Source: Nocardioides sp. SYSU D00065 (lineage in GTDB: Bacteria; Actinomycetota; Actinomycetes; Propionibacteriales; Nocardioidaceae). From it: a stretch of DNA of 64,000 bases. Positions 27,031 through 37,095 of this stretch are shown here, in pieces; within the stretch, counting starts at the first letter, position 1; each line of letters opens with the position of its first letter. A program made the position numbers and the translations under genes. The notes below the pieces were generated by a model. It ran no database searches, had not been told where the DNA came from, and was given only the letters and a program-made list of their open reading frames with translations. The DNA is taken from contig NZ_JAFMSX010000001.1 of the NCBI RefSeq assembly GCF_017916425.1, forward strand, positions 496,001 to 560,000. Direction: 5' to 3'.

Positions 27031-28506
27031 TCAGTTCTCCTCGGGAGCGGGTGTGTCGGGCATCAGGGTGTTCCACAGGTGCATCAGCGCGTAGGAGCGC
27101 CACGGCCGCCACCGCTCGGTGTCGGGCGAGCCTCCCAGGTCGGTGAGCACGCGCCGGACGGCGAGGTCGGTGGGGAGGAAGACGTCGGGGTGCCCGAGCG
27201 CTCGCATCGCGACGTAGTCGGCGGTCCAGGGACCGATCCCGGGCAGGGCGAGCAGCGCGTGGCGTACGTCGTCGCGGTCCGGGCCGCGGTCGAGCACCAC
27301 GTCGCCCGCCGCCAGCGCGGCGGCGAGACCGACCAGGGCACGCCCGCGCGAGCGGGGCATGGGCAAGGTGGCGGGGTCGAGCGCAGCCAGGGTGCCCGCG
27401 TCGGGGAAGAGGTGGGTGAGCCCGGGGACGTGCGAGTCCAGGGTCCGGCCGTGCTCGGCCACGATCCGGCCGGCGACTGTGCGGGCGCCGCTCACGCTCA
27501 CCTGCTGCCCGATGACCGTCCGGATCGCGGTCTCGTCGCCGTCCACCTGGCCTGGCACCCGCAGTCCCGGCGTCGCGCGGACGAGGTCGCCGAGGACGGC
27601 GTCGGCGCCGAGGTGCTCGTCGACGGCCCGCGGGTCGCAGTCGGCGTCGAGGAGGCGGCGTACGCGCTCGCTGGCGGCGGCGGTGTCGCGCAGGTCGTGC
27701 AGCCGGAACTCCGCGATGACGTGGCCGGTGGCCTCGGACGGAGGGAGGTCGGCCAGCTGGAGGCGGACCGTGCCCGGACCGTGCGGCAGGTCGAGGGTGC
27801 GGGCGTACCAGCCGGGACCGGCCACCTCGACACCCGGGACGAGGTGGAAGGCGAGGAAGTCGAGCAGGCGTCGGCCGGCGAAGGGCGTGCGGACGGGCAG
27901 ACGCATGGTGACGCTGCCGTGGCTGGGGGTGCCGCCGCGCCGACCCCGCAACTCACTGGGCGAGGCCGCGTAGATCTCGCGGATCGTGTCGTTGAACTGC
28001 CGCAGGCTGGCGAACCCCGCGGCGAACGCGACGTCGGTGAGCGACAGGTCGGTCGTCTCGATGAGCACCCGGGCGCTCTGCGCGCGCCGCGCCCTCGCCA
28101 GGGCGAGAGGGGCGGCCCCCAGCTCCCGGCTGAGCAGGCGACCGAGGTGGCGCGGCGTGTAGCCGACCCGACGGGCCAGTCCCTCCACTCCCTCGCGATC
28201 CACCAGACCGTCGGCGATCAGGCGCATCGCCCGCCCCGCCACGTCGGCGGCGACGTCCCACTCCGGACTGCCGGGCGTGGCGTCGGGCAGGCAGCGCTTG
28301 CAGGCCCGGTAGCCCGCGGCATGGGCGCTGGCGGCGGTCGGGTGGAAGGTGACGTTGCCCGCCGCCGGCGTACGAGCCGGGCAGGACGGCCGGCAGTAGA
28401 TGCCGGTCGTGCGGACGGCGGTGTAGAAGACCCCGTCGAAGCGGCGGTCCCGGCTCTGCACCGCTCGGTAGCAGGCCTCGGTGTCGAGGTGTCCGGTCGG
28501 CGTCAT
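27031..28506 (-). CDS. Ada-type regulator/methyltransferase fused to AlkA DNA glycosylase
   Basis: A 491-residue fusion. The N-terminal Ada zinc domain (about 1-80) has the methylphosphotriester acceptor Cys in GIYCRPSCPA and the second pair CKRC. An AraC helix-turn-helix follows (about 90-190, LARRVGYTPRHLGRLL and FASLRQFNDTIRE). Then come AlkA_N and a HhH-GPD glycosylase (about 200-491) with LPGIGPWTADYVAM and the catalytic Asp in LPTDLAVRR. It repairs alkylated bases and probably activates its own operon when methylated. It lacks the Ogt domain, which is the next gene. This order is common in actinobacteria. The start ATG 28506 has no strong ribosome binding site. Confidence 0.93.
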   Translation of the reverse strand: MTPTGHLDTEACYRAVQSRDRRFDGVFYTAVRTTGIYCRPSCPARTPAAGNVTFHPTAASAHAAGYRACKRCLPDATPGSPEWDVAADVAGRAMRLIADGLVDREGVEGLARRVGYTPRHLGRLLSRELGAAPLALARARRAQSARVLIETTDLSLTDVAFAAGFASLRQFNDTIREIYAASPSELRGRRGGTPSHGSVTMRLPVRTPFAGRRLLDFLAFHLVPGVEVAGPGWYARTLDLPHGPGTVRLQLADLPPSEATGHVIAEFRLHDLRDTAAASERVRRLLDADCDPRAVDEHLGADAVLGDLVRATPGLRVPGQVDGDETAIRTVIGQQVSVSGARTVAGRIVAEHGRTLDSHVPGLTHLFPDAGTLAALDPATLPMPRSRGRALVGLAAALAAGDVVLDRGPDRDDVRHALLALPGIGPWTADYVAMRALGHPDVFLPTDLAVRRVLTDLGGSPDTERWRPWRSYALMHLWNTLMPDTPAPEEN

Positions 28507-28582
28507 GGCACCAGTCTGGCGGTCGGCCGCAGCGCGGACCAGCGGGAAACGGACACGACGGCGGCGGATGCCGACGCCCGGA

Positions 28583-29257
28583 TCAGCCGCCGCTGCGGTA
28601 GCGCCGCTCGGGCCGGCCGGCGCCGCCGTACTGCAGCCGCACCGCCGCGGAGCCACGGGCGACGAAGTGCTCGAGGTAGCGCCGTGCCGAGACCCGGGAG
28701 ATGCCGACGGTGTCGGCGCACTCGGCCGCGGACAGCTCTCCCGCGGCCCGCAGGGCGGCCGCAACGGCGTCGGCGGTCTGCGGGCTCAGCCCCTTGGGGA
28801 GGCTGGTCGAGGCGGCGGGCGCGGTCGAGCCGAACACCGCGTCGATGTCCTGCTGCGCCGGCGCAGACGACCCGGACAGTGCCAGGTGCGCCGCGCGGAA
28901 CGACTCCAGCCGCACGCGCAGGTCCTCGTAGTCGAAGGGCTTGACGAGGTAGTGCACCGCTCCCCCGGACGCCGCGGCGCGGACCGTGTCGGCCTCGCGT
29001 GCGGCGGTGACCACGAGGACCCCGACGTCGTCGCCGGCGGCGCGCAGCCGCCTCAGGACATCGATGCCCGTCATGTCGGGCAGGTGGACGTCGAGCAGGA
29101 CGAGGTCTGGGCGCAGCCGAGCGACGTCGTCGATGGCCGCCTGGCCCGTGCTCGCGACGCCGGCCACCCGGAAGCCGGGCGTCCGCTCGACGAACTGGGT
29201 GTGGATGCGCGCGACCATGAAGTCGTCGTCGACCACGAGCACCGCGACGTCGCTCAC
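28583..29257 (-). CDS. CitB/DcuR-type response regulator
   Basis: A 224-residue regulator. The receiver domain (1-120) has acidic DDD10-12, phospho-acceptor Asp56 (LVLLDVHLPD) and Lys in YLVKPFD. A C-terminal helix-turn-helix of the CitB type follows (ECADTVGISRVSARRYLEHFV). GTG 29257 overlaps the kinase stop as GTGA. It probably activates the divergent tctCBA transporter, as TctD does, in answer to an extracellular carboxylate; the target is inference. Confidence 0.93.
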   Translation of the reverse strand: MSDVAVLVVDDDFMVARIHTQFVERTPGFRVAGVASTGQAAIDDVARLRPDLVLLDVHLPDMTGIDVLRRLRAAGDDVGVLVVTAAREADTVRAAASGGAVHYLVKPFDYEDLRVRLESFRAAHLALSGSSAPAQQDIDAVFGSTAPAASTSLPKGLSPQTADAVAAALRAAGELSAAECADTVGISRVSARRYLEHFVARGSAAVRLQYGGAGRPERRYRSGG

Positions 29258-30924
29258 CTGACCTCACCTCCCGTCTGGACGACTGCTTGAACGGCTGCCT
29301 GAGCAGCTGGCGGCACGCCCGCCTGCACCCCCGGCAGCCGCGCCTCGAACACCGCGCCGGTGCCGCCCTCGCCGGGGTGGACGGTGACAGCGCCGCCCCG
29401 ACGCTCGCAGACCACCTGGACCAGCGCCAGCCCCACACCCCGGCCCTCGGCGGACGCGGTCTTCGAGGTCCAGCCGCGGCGGAAGATCTCGCCCACGAGC
29501 TCGGCCGGAACGCCGGGTCCGGTGTCGGTGACCGCCAGATGCACCGTGTCGCCGTCGAGGCCGACGTCGACCTCGACCGACGTGCCGCCGACGGAGACCG
29601 ACGCGTCCACCGCGTTGTCGACCACATTGCCCAGGACCGTGCCGACGTCGGTGGACGACTCCGGGTCGAGCCGTGGCAGCTCGCTGCCGCCGGTGATCGA
29701 CAGGCCGACCCCGCGCTCGGCCGCCAGGCTCGTCTTCGCGATCAGGAGCGCCGCCACCGCCGGGTCCTCGACGCGCGCGGTCACCGCATCGGAGATCTCC
29801 GCCCGCCGCCGGCTGAGCGTCCCCACCAGCCGGGACACCTCGTCGTACTCCCCGAGCTGCACGAGCCCGGAGATGGTGTGCAGCTGGTTGTGGAACTCGT
29901 GGGTCTGGGCGCGCAGGGTGTTGGTGATCGACTCCCGCGCGCTCAGCTCGCTCTGCAGCGCCAGCAGCTCCGTGCGATCGCGGAGCGTGGTCACCGACGC
30001 GACGCGGCGTCCCCGCTCGACCACCGGGTTGCGGTTCACGACGAGCACGCGCTCGCCGAGCACCACGACGTGGTCGCGGATCTCGGCGTCGTCGACGAGC
30101 AGGTCGCGCACGGCCGGGTCGAGGTCGAGGTCGGCGACACGTCGACCCTCGACGTCCCCCTTCAGACCGATCAGCTCGCGCGCGCTGTCGCTGAGCACCG
30201 TGACCGTCCCGTCATCGGCGACGGCCACGACCCCCTCGCGGATCGCGTGGAGCAGCGCCTCGCGCTGGTCGGCCAGCGCCGCGATGGCCGCCGGCTCCAG
30301 GCCGCGCGTGCGCCGCCGGATCAGGCGGGACAGCAGGAACGAGCCGGCCACGCCGAGGCCTAGCCCGAGGCCGGCGAAGGTGAGCAGGTCCGGCAGGACG
30401 CCGCGTGCCCGCTCGGCCCACGACGGGTAGGACTGGGTGACGACCGAGATCCCGACGAGCTCGCCGTCGTTGTCGAGGACCGGCACGTGCGCGGCGATCG
30501 CGCGCTCGCCGAAGTCGTCGACGTCACCGGTCCACGGGCGCCCCTGCTGAACGGGGCTCGAGCCGAGGTCGACCCGCTCTCCGCGACCGACGAAGTCGCT
30601 GCTCACCTGCACCTGTCCGGTGGGATCGGTCAGGTAGACGCCGCTGGCCTGGACGTTGGTGCGTACCCGCTGGGTGTACGACGTCAGCGAGGCGCGCCGC
30701 TGGTCGACCATGCCCTGCAGGAACGGATCGCGGACCGGCTCGGTGTTGGCCATCGCCTCCGCCGCTGCCCGCAGGCGGGCGCCCCGGGTCTCACGGAAGT
30801 CCGCGTCGCTCTGCTGCACCGAGACGACGCTGGCCACCGCGACCACGGCCAGGAGGATGGTCAGCTGAAGCACGAGGAATTGGCCGGCGAGCGACACCGG
30901 CCATAGGCGCACGCGTGACCACAA
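29254..30924 (-). CDS. CitA/DcuS-type sensor histidine kinase
   Basis: A 556-residue kinase. It has transmembrane helix 1 (about 12-35), an extracellular PAS-like (PDC) sensor domain (about 36-175), helix 2 (about 180-205), a cytoplasmic PAS domain (about 215-325), an H-box THEFHNQLHTI, and a HATPase domain with NVVDNAVDAS, DTGPGVP and GRGVGLALV. The start is TTG 30924, chosen because AAGGAGG lies 9 bases before it. The extracellular PDC domain in this family binds citrate or C4-dicarboxylates. It is divergent from the tct operon by 93 bases. Confidence 0.92.
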   Translation of the reverse strand: MWSRVRLWPVSLAGQFLVLQLTILLAVVAVASVVSVQQSDADFRETRGARLRAAAEAMANTEPVRDPFLQGMVDQRRASLTSYTQRVRTNVQASGVYLTDPTGQVQVSSDFVGRGERVDLGSSPVQQGRPWTGDVDDFGERAIAAHVPVLDNDGELVGISVVTQSYPSWAERARGVLPDLLTFAGLGLGLGVAGSFLLSRLIRRRTRGLEPAAIAALADQREALLHAIREGVVAVADDGTVTVLSDSARELIGLKGDVEGRRVADLDLDPAVRDLLVDDAEIRDHVVVLGERVLVVNRNPVVERGRRVASVTTLRDRTELLALQSELSARESITNTLRAQTHEFHNQLHTISGLVQLGEYDEVSRLVGTLSRRRAEISDAVTARVEDPAVAALLIAKTSLAAERGVGLSITGGSELPRLDPESSTDVGTVLGNVVDNAVDASVSVGGTSVEVDVGLDGDTVHLAVTDTGPGVPAELVGEIFRRGWTSKTASAEGRGVGLALVQVVCERRGGAVTVHPGEGGTGAVFEARLPGVQAGVPPAAQAAVQAVVQTGGEVR

Positions 30925-31017
30925 GTTCCACAACCTCCTTTGCTTTCCCAACCGTGACGTCCGCCACAGAAGTCTCCACGATCGTGCAGACGCGCCGTTG
31001 TCGAGAGAGGGAGACCC
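30925..31017. promoter_or_regulatory. Divergent control region of the two-component system and tctCBA
   Basis: 93 bases between the kinase TTG and tctC ATG. It carries a ribosome binding site for each gene (AAGGAGG on minus, GAGAGGGAG on plus). It should hold the response-regulator binding site, but I see no clear inverted or direct repeat. Confidence 0.45.
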
Positions 31018-32019
31018 ATGTTGCGCCACCGGACGAGACGGGCTGCAGCCGCCGTCACCGCACTGGCCGCCACCGTACTGCTGGCCAGCGGGTGCGGGGT
31101 GACGCGAGGTCCACAGAGCAGCAACCTCACGATGCTGATCCCCAACAGTCCCGGCGGCGGCTACGACCAGACCGGGCGCGCCGCCGTGGCCGTGATGGAG
31201 AACGGCGACATCACCGGCGGCTCCTTCGAGGTGACCAACGTCATCGGCGCCGGCGGCTCGGTCGCCATGTCGCGGTTGATGAACGCCGAGGGCGACGAGC
31301 GGACCATGATGACCGCCGGGCTGGGCGTGGTCGGGTCGCTGTACTCCTTCGCCGCCCCCTACAAGCTGCACGACGCGACCCCGCTCGCGCAGCTGATCGA
31401 GGACCAGGAGGGCGTGCTGGTCCCGGCCGACTCGCCGTTGAAGACCATCGACGACCTCGTGCAGGCCTGGCGGGACGACCCCTCCGCCATCGTGGTGGGC
31501 GGCGGCTCCTCCCCTGGCGGCCCGGACCATCTCTTCCCGATGCAGCTGGCGGGGGCCGTCGGCGTCGACCCCCGCGAGGTGAACGACCGCTACGTCGTCT
31601 ACGACGGCGGCGGCCCGTTGACCAGCGCACTGCTCGGCAACAAGATCGACGTCGGCTTCTCCGGCGTCGGGGAGTTCGAGGGCCAGCTTGCGTCGGGCGA
31701 GCTCCGCCTGCTCGCGGTGTCCGGTGACGAGCGGCTCGACGGCGACGGGATCAGCGACGCCCCGACCCTCACCGAGGCGGGCATCGACCTGGTCTTCACC
31801 AACTGGCGCGGCGTCCTCGCGCCGCCCGGAATCAGCGACGAGCGCCGCGACGAGCTGATCGGGATGCTCGAGGAGATGCACGCGACCCCCGAGTGGCAGC
31901 AGGCCCTCGAGGACAACGGCTGGATCGACGAGTTCAAGACCGGCGACGACTTCGACACCTTCCTGCAGGAGCAGGACGAGCGCGTCGCCACCACCCTCGA
32001 GGAGCTGGAGCTGCTGTGA
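31018..32019 (+). CDS. tctC: Tripartite tricarboxylate transporter substrate-binding lipoprotein
   Basis: A 333-residue TctC/Bug-family binding protein. The signal peptide ends in lipobox ASGC (Cys about 25), so it is tethered to the outer face of the membrane. Family features are [31 protein letters not shown] and [16 protein letters not shown]. It hands a carboxylate to the TctAB permease. The substrate is not readable. tctB overlaps its stop (GTGA). Confidence 0.92.
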   Translation: MLRHRTRRAAAAVTALAATVLLASGCGVTRGPQSSNLTMLIPNSPGGGYDQTGRAAVAVMENGDITGGSFEVTNVIGAGGSVAMSRLMNAEGDERTMMTAGLGVVGSLYSFAAPYKLHDATPLAQLIEDQEGVLVPADSPLKTIDDLVQAWRDDPSAIVVGGGSSPGGPDHLFPMQLAGAVGVDPREVNDRYVVYDGGGPLTSALLGNKIDVGFSGVGEFEGQLASGELRLLAVSGDERLDGDGISDAPTLTEAGIDLVFTNWRGVLAPPGISDERRDELIGMLEEMHATPEWQQALEDNGWIDEFKTGDDFDTFLQEQDERVATTLEELELL

Positions 32020-32540
32020 GCACGACACTCGACACCCGCGAGGCCGACCAGGCCCCCGGTCACGACCGCGACTTGGCGCAGCTCGGCCTGGCCGCGCTGC
32101 TCGTCGTCGTCGGTGCCTACACCGTCTACGACGCCTCCACGCTACGCGTCGGCTTCGGCGATCCGGTCGGGCCACGTGTCTTCCCCTACATCATCGGCAC
32201 GGTGACAGGTCTCCTCGGCGTGCTGCTCGTGCTGGCCACCCTGCGCGGCGACGTGCCGCAGGCCGAGGGCGGCGAGGACGTCGACCTGCGCCAGCCTGCG
32301 GACTGGCTGACCGTCCTCAAGCTGGTCGGCGTGCTGCTGTTCACCGTGCTGACGATCTCGACCCTGGGCTGGGCGGTGAACGGCGCCCTGCTGTTCGTGG
32401 GCGCCGCGTGGTCGCTGGGCAGCCGCACTCTGCTGCGCGACGTGATCGTCGGCCTCGTGCTGTCGGTCGCGAGCTGGTACTTCTTCCACGAAGGCCTCGG
32501 CGTCATCCTCCCGGCCGGGATCCTGGACGGGGTGCTGTGA
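32016..32540 (+). CDS. tctB: Tripartite tricarboxylate transporter small membrane subunit
   Basis: A 174-residue TctB with four hydrophobic segments (about residues 25-42, 55-75, 100-120 and 140-165) and [16 protein letters not shown], a family segment at the second helix. GTG 32016 overlaps the tctC stop, and the tctA ATG shares the last base of its stop codon (TGATG). All three subunits should thus be made in a fixed ratio. Confidence 0.9.
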   Translation: MSTTLDTREADQAPGHDRDLAQLGLAALLVVVGAYTVYDASTLRVGFGDPVGPRVFPYIIGTVTGLLGVLLVLATLRGDVPQAEGGEDVDLRQPADWLTVLKLVGVLLFTVLTISTLGWAVNGALLFVGAAWSLGSRTLLRDVIVGLVLSVASWYFFHEGLGVILPAGILDGVL

Positions 32541-34090
32541 TGGACAACCTCGGCCTGCTCGCGGACGGCTTCGGCGCCGTCCTGACCCCGGAGAACCTCC
32601 TCTACGCCGCCATCGGCGTGCTGCTGGGCACCTTCGTCGGGGTCCTGCCCGGCATCGGCCCGGCCATGGCGGTCGCGCTGCTGCTTCCCGTCACCTACGG
32701 GCTCGACCCGATCTCGGCCTTCATCATGTTCGCCGGCATCTACTACGGGGGCATGTACGGCGGCTCGACCACCGCGATCCTGCTCAACACTCCCGGTGAG
32801 TCCGCCTCGGTGATGACGGCCCTCGAGGGCAACCTGATGGCGCGCGCCGGTCGAGCCGCCCAGGCGTTGGCCACCGCGGCGATCGGCTCCTTCATCGCCG
32901 GCACGATCGGAACCATCTTGGTGGTCTTCTTCGCCCCGGCCCTGGCGTCGGTCGCCGTCGAGATCGGTGCACCGTCCTACTTCGCGCTGATGGTTCTCGC
33001 CATGGTGATGGTCACCAGCGTGCTCGGCGGTTCGTGGCTGCGGGGCTTCATCGCCCTCTTCCTTGGTCTCACCATCGGCCTCGTCGGGCTGGACATCAAC
33101 ACCGGGCAGCCGCGCCTCAGCTTCGACCAGCCGCTGCTCGCGGACCGGATCGACGTGGTGGTCGTCGCGGTGGCCATCTTCGCCCTCGGCGAGGCCCTCT
33201 GGGTCGCCGCGCACCTGCGGCGCAGTCCGGCCCACGTGATCCCGGTCGGCCGCCCGTGGATGAGCGGCGCCGACCTGAAGCGGTCGTGGGGGCCGTGGCT
33301 GCGGGGCACGGCCTTCGGCTTCCCGTTCGGCGCGCTTCCCGCCGGTGGTGCCGAGATCCCGACCTTCCTGTCGTACGTCACCGAGAAGAGGCTTGCTGCC
33401 CGCAAGGGCCACGACGAGTTCGGCCGCGGCGCCATTGAGGGCGTCGCGGGACCGGAAGCAGCCAACAACGCCTCCGCGGCCGGGACCTTCGTGCCGCTGC
33501 TGGCCCTCGGGCTCCCGGTGACCGCGACGTCCGCCGTGATGCTCGCGGCCCTCCAGGGCTACGGCATGGAGCCCGGACCCGGCCTGATGACCGACCAGCC
33601 CGAGCTGGTGTGGGCGCTGATCGCCAGCCTGCTGGTCGGCAACGTGCTGCTGCTCGTGCTCAACCTGCCGCTCGCGCCGCTGTGGGCGAAGCTGCTGCGG
33701 CTCCCGCGTCCGCAGCTCTACGCGGGGATCCTGTTCTTCGCCACCCTGGGGGCGTTCGCCACCAACCTGCAGGCGTTCGACCTGTTCCTGCTGCTCCTGC
33801 TGGGCCTGCTCGGCCTGATGATGCGCCGGTTCGCCCTGCCCGTGCTGCCGCTCATCCTGGGCGTGATCCTCGGGCCGCTGATGGAGTACCGCCTGCGCGA
33901 GGCGATGGCGATCTCCGGCGGTGAGGTGTCCGCGCTGTGGAGCGAGCCGCTCGCCGTGGTGATCTACGTGATCGTGGCGATCGCCGTGGTGACACCCCTG
34001 GTGGTGCGGCGGGTACGGCCCGCTCCCGCCGCCGTGGCGTACGACGAGGGCCTGGACCTGACAGCCGACGACGAGGAGAAGGTGCGATGA
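32540..34090 (+). CDS. tctA: Tripartite tricarboxylate transporter large permease
   Basis: A 516-residue TctA with about 11-12 membrane helices. The family signature [17 protein letters not shown] and the loop [20 protein letters not shown] are intact, as is the second repeat [16 protein letters not shown]. It couples cation flow to carboxylate uptake. Its ATG is formed across the tctB stop, and it ends ATGA with the stress-protein gene. Confidence 0.95.
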   Translation: MDNLGLLADGFGAVLTPENLLYAAIGVLLGTFVGVLPGIGPAMAVALLLPVTYGLDPISAFIMFAGIYYGGMYGGSTTAILLNTPGESASVMTALEGNLMARAGRAAQALATAAIGSFIAGTIGTILVVFFAPALASVAVEIGAPSYFALMVLAMVMVTSVLGGSWLRGFIALFLGLTIGLVGLDINTGQPRLSFDQPLLADRIDVVVVAVAIFALGEALWVAAHLRRSPAHVIPVGRPWMSGADLKRSWGPWLRGTAFGFPFGALPAGGAEIPTFLSYVTEKRLAARKGHDEFGRGAIEGVAGPEAANNASAAGTFVPLLALGLPVTATSAVMLAALQGYGMEPGPGLMTDQPELVWALIASLLVGNVLLLVLNLPLAPLWAKLLRLPRPQLYAGILFFATLGAFATNLQAFDLFLLLLLGLLGLMMRRFALPVLPLILGVILGPLMEYRLREAMAISGGEVSALWSEPLAVVIYVIVAIAVVTPLVVRRVRPAPAAVAYDEGLDLTADDEEKVR

Positions 34091-34482
34091 CCACGATCGT
34101 GGTGGGCTGGACGCCCGACGAGTTCGGCGAGGCCGCGCTGACGCGCGGCATCGAGGAGGCGCGACTGCGCGGGGGACGGGTCGTGGTGGTCAACGCCACC
34201 CGCGGCGACGCGCTCGTTGACGAGCGCTACGCCGACGAGGAGCAGCTCGCTGGCCTCGCGGCCGAACTCGGCGGCAGCGGCGTCGAGGTCGAGGTGCGAC
34301 GCTCCATGGGTGCCGACGTCGGCGACCAGGTCCTCGACGTGGCGGCCGACGTCTCGGCCGACCTCGTCGTGATCGGTCTGCGCCGCCGCTCCCCTGTCGG
34401 CAAGCTGCTGATGGGCAGCGTCGCGCAACGGATCCTCCTCGGGGCGGACTGCGCCGTGCTGGCTGTGAAGCCGGTGCGCTGA
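34087..34482 (+). CDS. Universal stress protein family protein
   Basis: A 131-residue UspA-fold protein. The nucleotide-binding G-2x-G-9x-G(S/T) motif is seen as [34 protein letters not shown], in two adjacent pieces. It is coupled to tctA by an ATGA overlap. A Usp protein as the fourth gene of a tct operon suggests a link between ATP state and transporter activity. That is inference. Confidence 0.88.
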   Translation: MTTIVVGWTPDEFGEAALTRGIEEARLRGGRVVVVNATRGDALVDERYADEEQLAGLAAELGGSGVEVEVRRSMGADVGDQVLDVAADVSADLVVIGLRRRSPVGKLLMGSVAQRILLGADCAVLAVKPVR

Positions 34483-34617
34483 CCTGCACACGCGCCCCCA
34501 GCTCGCGTCGATGCAGGCCGGTACCGGACGACAGGACTACGCTCCGGTGGTGCCCGTCACCTCTGTCTCCCCCTTCCGCGACCCAGCCGACCGCGGAGCG
34601 GTCGCGTCGGAGCGGCC

Positions 34618-35028
34618 ATGATGGACCTCGAGCTACAGACGCGGCTGGAGGACGGCTACCTGGTCGTGACGCCGCACGGTGAGATCGATCTCGGCAACGT
34701 CAAGGAGTTCCGCGAGGAGCTGACCGAGCTGATCATCCAGGGACACGTGCACCTGCTGATCGACCTCGACGAGATCACGTTCATCGACTCCCTGGGCTTC
34801 GGCGCCCTGGTCGCGGTCCGCCGCAAGGTGCACGCGCTCAAGGGCTCGCTGGGCATCGTCTGCTCGAACCCGCGGCTGCTGCACCTGTTCAAGGTCACCG
34901 GGCTGGACCGGGTCTTCACCATCACGGCGAGCGCCACCGCGCAGCCGCCGCTCGCGCCGTCCGACGACGACGGTGCCGCCAGCGCGCCGGCGGCACCGGG
35001 ACCGGCAGGGTCGCCGCCGACGTCCTGA
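34618..35028 (+). CDS. STAS-domain anti-sigma factor antagonist (RsbV-like)
   Basis: A 136-residue protein whose first 100 residues are a STAS domain. The phospho-acceptor Ser is in ITFIDSLGFGALVAVRRKVH, the site that an RsbW-type kinase phosphorylates. A Pro/Ala-rich tail of about 35 residues follows. Two consecutive ATGs (34618 and 34621) are possible, with GGAG upstream. It lies just before an RsbQ-RsbP pair, so dephosphorylation of this protein by the phosphatase is the likely signalling step. No anti-sigma kinase is in the window. Confidence 0.88.
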   Translation: MMDLELQTRLEDGYLVVTPHGEIDLGNVKEFREELTELIIQGHVHLLIDLDEITFIDSLGFGALVAVRRKVHALKGSLGIVCSNPRLLHLFKVTGLDRVFTITASATAQPPLAPSDDDGAASAPAAPGPAGSPPTS

Positions 35029-35068
35029 ACCGCCCCCAGCGCGTCCGAGCGTGCCGTATGGTGAAACG

Positions 35069-35869
35069 GTGGACGTCCTTCGTGCGCACAACGTGCGCGA
35101 CACCGGGGTCCCCGGTGGCCGGGTCGTGATGTTCGCGCACGGCTTCGGCTGCGACCAGCACATGTGGCGCTACGTCGCGCCGTACTTCGAGGCGAGCCAC
35201 CGGGTGATCCTCTTCGACCACGTCGGCTCGGGCGGCGCCACGGCGCCGTACGACGTCGAGCGTCACGCCTCCCTCGACGGCTACGCCGAGGACGTCGTGC
35301 GGATCTGCGCCGAGCTCGAGCTCGACGACGTGGTCTTCGTCGGCCACTCGGTCTCGGCGATGGTCGGCGTGCTCGCCCAGGTCCGCGCGCCCGAGCGGTT
35401 CTCGGCCCTGGCGCTGGTCGGACCGTCACCCCGCTACATCAACGACGACGCCTACACCGGCGGCTTCGAGCCGGCCGACATCGACGACCTGCTGTCCGCG
35501 CTGTCCAGCAACTATCTCGGGTGGTCGAGCGCGATGGCGCCGGTGATCATGGGCAACCCCGAGCGGCCCGAGCTCGGTGCGGAGCTGACCCAGAGCTTCT
35601 GCCGGACCGATCCCGACATCGCCGAGCGATTCGCCCGCGCCACGTTCCTGTCCGACAACAGGTCCGACCTTCCGCTCGTGACGGTGCCGACGTTGGTGAT
35701 GCAGTGCCGAGACGACCTCATCGCGCCGATGCAGGTGGGGCAGTACGTCGCCGACGCCATCCCGGACAGCTCTCTGGTCGTCCTCGAGGCCAGCGGGCAC
35801 TGCCCCAACCTCAGCGCTCCGAACGAGGTCATCAAGGCCCTCGACACGTTCCTCACGCGCGAGCCCTGA
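35069..35869 (+). CDS. rsbQ: RsbQ-like alpha/beta hydrolase
   Basis: A 266-residue alpha/beta hydrolase opening VDVLRAHNV. The oxyanion region is FAHGFGCDQHMWR. The nucleophile Ser is in FVGHSVSAMVG, the Asp in MQCRDDLIAP and the His in EASGHCPNLS. RsbQ supplies a hydrophobic ligand that activates the PAS phosphatase RsbP in the Bacillus energy-stress pathway. The phosphatase gene follows with no gap. I chose GTG 35069 because it gives the family start; GTG 35051 is an alternative. Confidence 0.88.
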   Translation: MDVLRAHNVRDTGVPGGRVVMFAHGFGCDQHMWRYVAPYFEASHRVILFDHVGSGGATAPYDVERHASLDGYAEDVVRICAELELDDVVFVGHSVSAMVGVLAQVRAPERFSALALVGPSPRYINDDAYTGGFEPADIDDLLSALSSNYLGWSSAMAPVIMGNPERPELGAELTQSFCRTDPDIAERFARATFLSDNRSDLPLVTVPTLVMQCRDDLIAPMQVGQYVADAIPDSSLVVLEASGHCPNLSAPNEVIKALDTFLTREP

Positions 35870-37054
35870 GTGAGGACGGCGGCGGCGGAGGCGTTCCAGC
35901 GGGCACTGCTGGACGACGACCCCGTCGCGCTCTACGAGCGGGCGCCCTGCGGCTACCTCTCGACCGCCCCCGACGGGCGCATCGTGAAGACCAACCAGAC
36001 GTTCCTGACGTGGACCGGCTACACCGCGGACGACCTCGTGGGTCGACGCCACCTGGTGGACCTCCTCACTGCGGGCGGGCGGCTCTACCACGAGACGCAC
36101 CTCAGCCCGATGCTGCACGCCCTTGGCGAGGCCAAGGAGATCGCCCTCGACGTGGTGCGGGCGGACGGTCGGCGGATGCCGGTGCTCGTCAACGCGGTGC
36201 TCGACCGCGATGCCGCCGGTGAGCCGCAGGTCGTCCGGATCGCCCTGTTCGACGCCAGCGACCGGCGCCGCTACGAGGAGGAGCTGCTCGCGGCCAAGAG
36301 GCGGGCCGAGCAGTCCGAGGTGCGAGCGGTCCGCCTCGCCCAGACCCTGCAGCAGACCTTGATCCCGCCGGTGTCGCCGCAGATCACCGGCCTCGACCTC
36401 GCCGCGGCGTACCGGCCCGCGGGAGCAGGCGACGAGGTCGGCGGCGACTTCTACGACGTCTTCGAGCTGGGCCGGGGCGAGTGGGTGCTGGTGCTGGGTG
36501 ACGCCTCGGGCAAGGGAGCCGAGGCCGCGGTCGTGACGGCGCTCGTGCGCCACACGGTGCGTGCGCTCGCCGTCACCGAGCGATCGCCGGGCAGGCTGCT
36601 CGACCAGCTGAACGCGATCTTGATGTCGAGCGCCCACGACCGGTTCTGCACCCTGCTGGTCATCCGCCTGCGCCAGGACCGGCAGGGGTGGACGGCGAGC
36701 ACGAGCTCGGGCGGGCACCCGCTCCCCTTCCTGCTCCGACCGGGGCAGCGACCCGAACCACTGGGCCAGCACGGAACGGTCGTGGGCGCGGTGGAGTCGG
36801 CGTACTTCTTCGACACCGAGGTCGTCCTGGGGCCGGGAGAGTCCCTGTTCCTCTACACCGACGGCGTCACCGAGGCACGCGGCGACGCCGGCTTCTTCGG
36901 GGAGGAGCAGCTCGTCGAGGCGCTGTCCCGCCCGGTCGGCGTGCACGAGCGCGTCCGCGACATCCTCGGCCAGGTGCTCGGGTTCCAGCACCAGGTGCCG
37001 CGCGACGACATCGCCCTCCTTGCCGTGGGCGTGCCGCCGAACCCGTCGCCGTGA
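35870..37054 (+). CDS. rsbP: RsbP-like PAS-PP2C phosphatase
   Basis: A 394-residue protein. A PAS domain (about 18-135: APCGYLSTAPDGRIVKTNQTF in pieces), a short coiled linker (EEELLAAKRRAEQSE), then a SpoIIE/PP2C phosphatase (about 165-390) with metal Asp in DEVGGDFYDVF, GDASGKGAEAA and LYTDGVTEARG. GTG 35870 directly follows the rsbQ stop. With the STAS protein it makes a three-gene partner-switching input module. The PAS domain may hold a small ligand or flavin delivered or altered by RsbQ. Confidence 0.9.
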   Translation: MRTAAAEAFQRALLDDDPVALYERAPCGYLSTAPDGRIVKTNQTFLTWTGYTADDLVGRRHLVDLLTAGGRLYHETHLSPMLHALGEAKEIALDVVRADGRRMPVLVNAVLDRDAAGEPQVVRIALFDASDRRRYEEELLAAKRRAEQSEVRAVRLAQTLQQTLIPPVSPQITGLDLAAAYRPAGAGDEVGGDFYDVFELGRGEWVLVLGDASGKGAEAAVVTALVRHTVRALAVTERSPGRLLDQLNAILMSSAHDRFCTLLVIRLRQDRQGWTASTSSGGHPLPFLLRPGQRPEPLGQHGTVVGAVESAYFFDTEVVLGPGESLFLYTDGVTEARGDAGFFGEEQLVEALSRPVGVHERVRDILGQVLGFQHQVPRDDIALLAVGVPPNPSP

Positions 37055-37095
37055 CGACCGGCCCGACCGCAGTCGACCCGCCATCCCCGCCGACG

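Noticed and set aside
29254..32175. A 973-residue extension of the sensor kinase frame upstream of TTG 30924
   Set aside because: The extension lies antisense to tctC and has the composition of a shadow frame. AAGGAGG before TTG 30924 fixes the start.
32186..33412. A long minus-strand frame opposite tctB/tctA
   Set aside because: No start signal and no family pattern; it is the complement of transporter genes.
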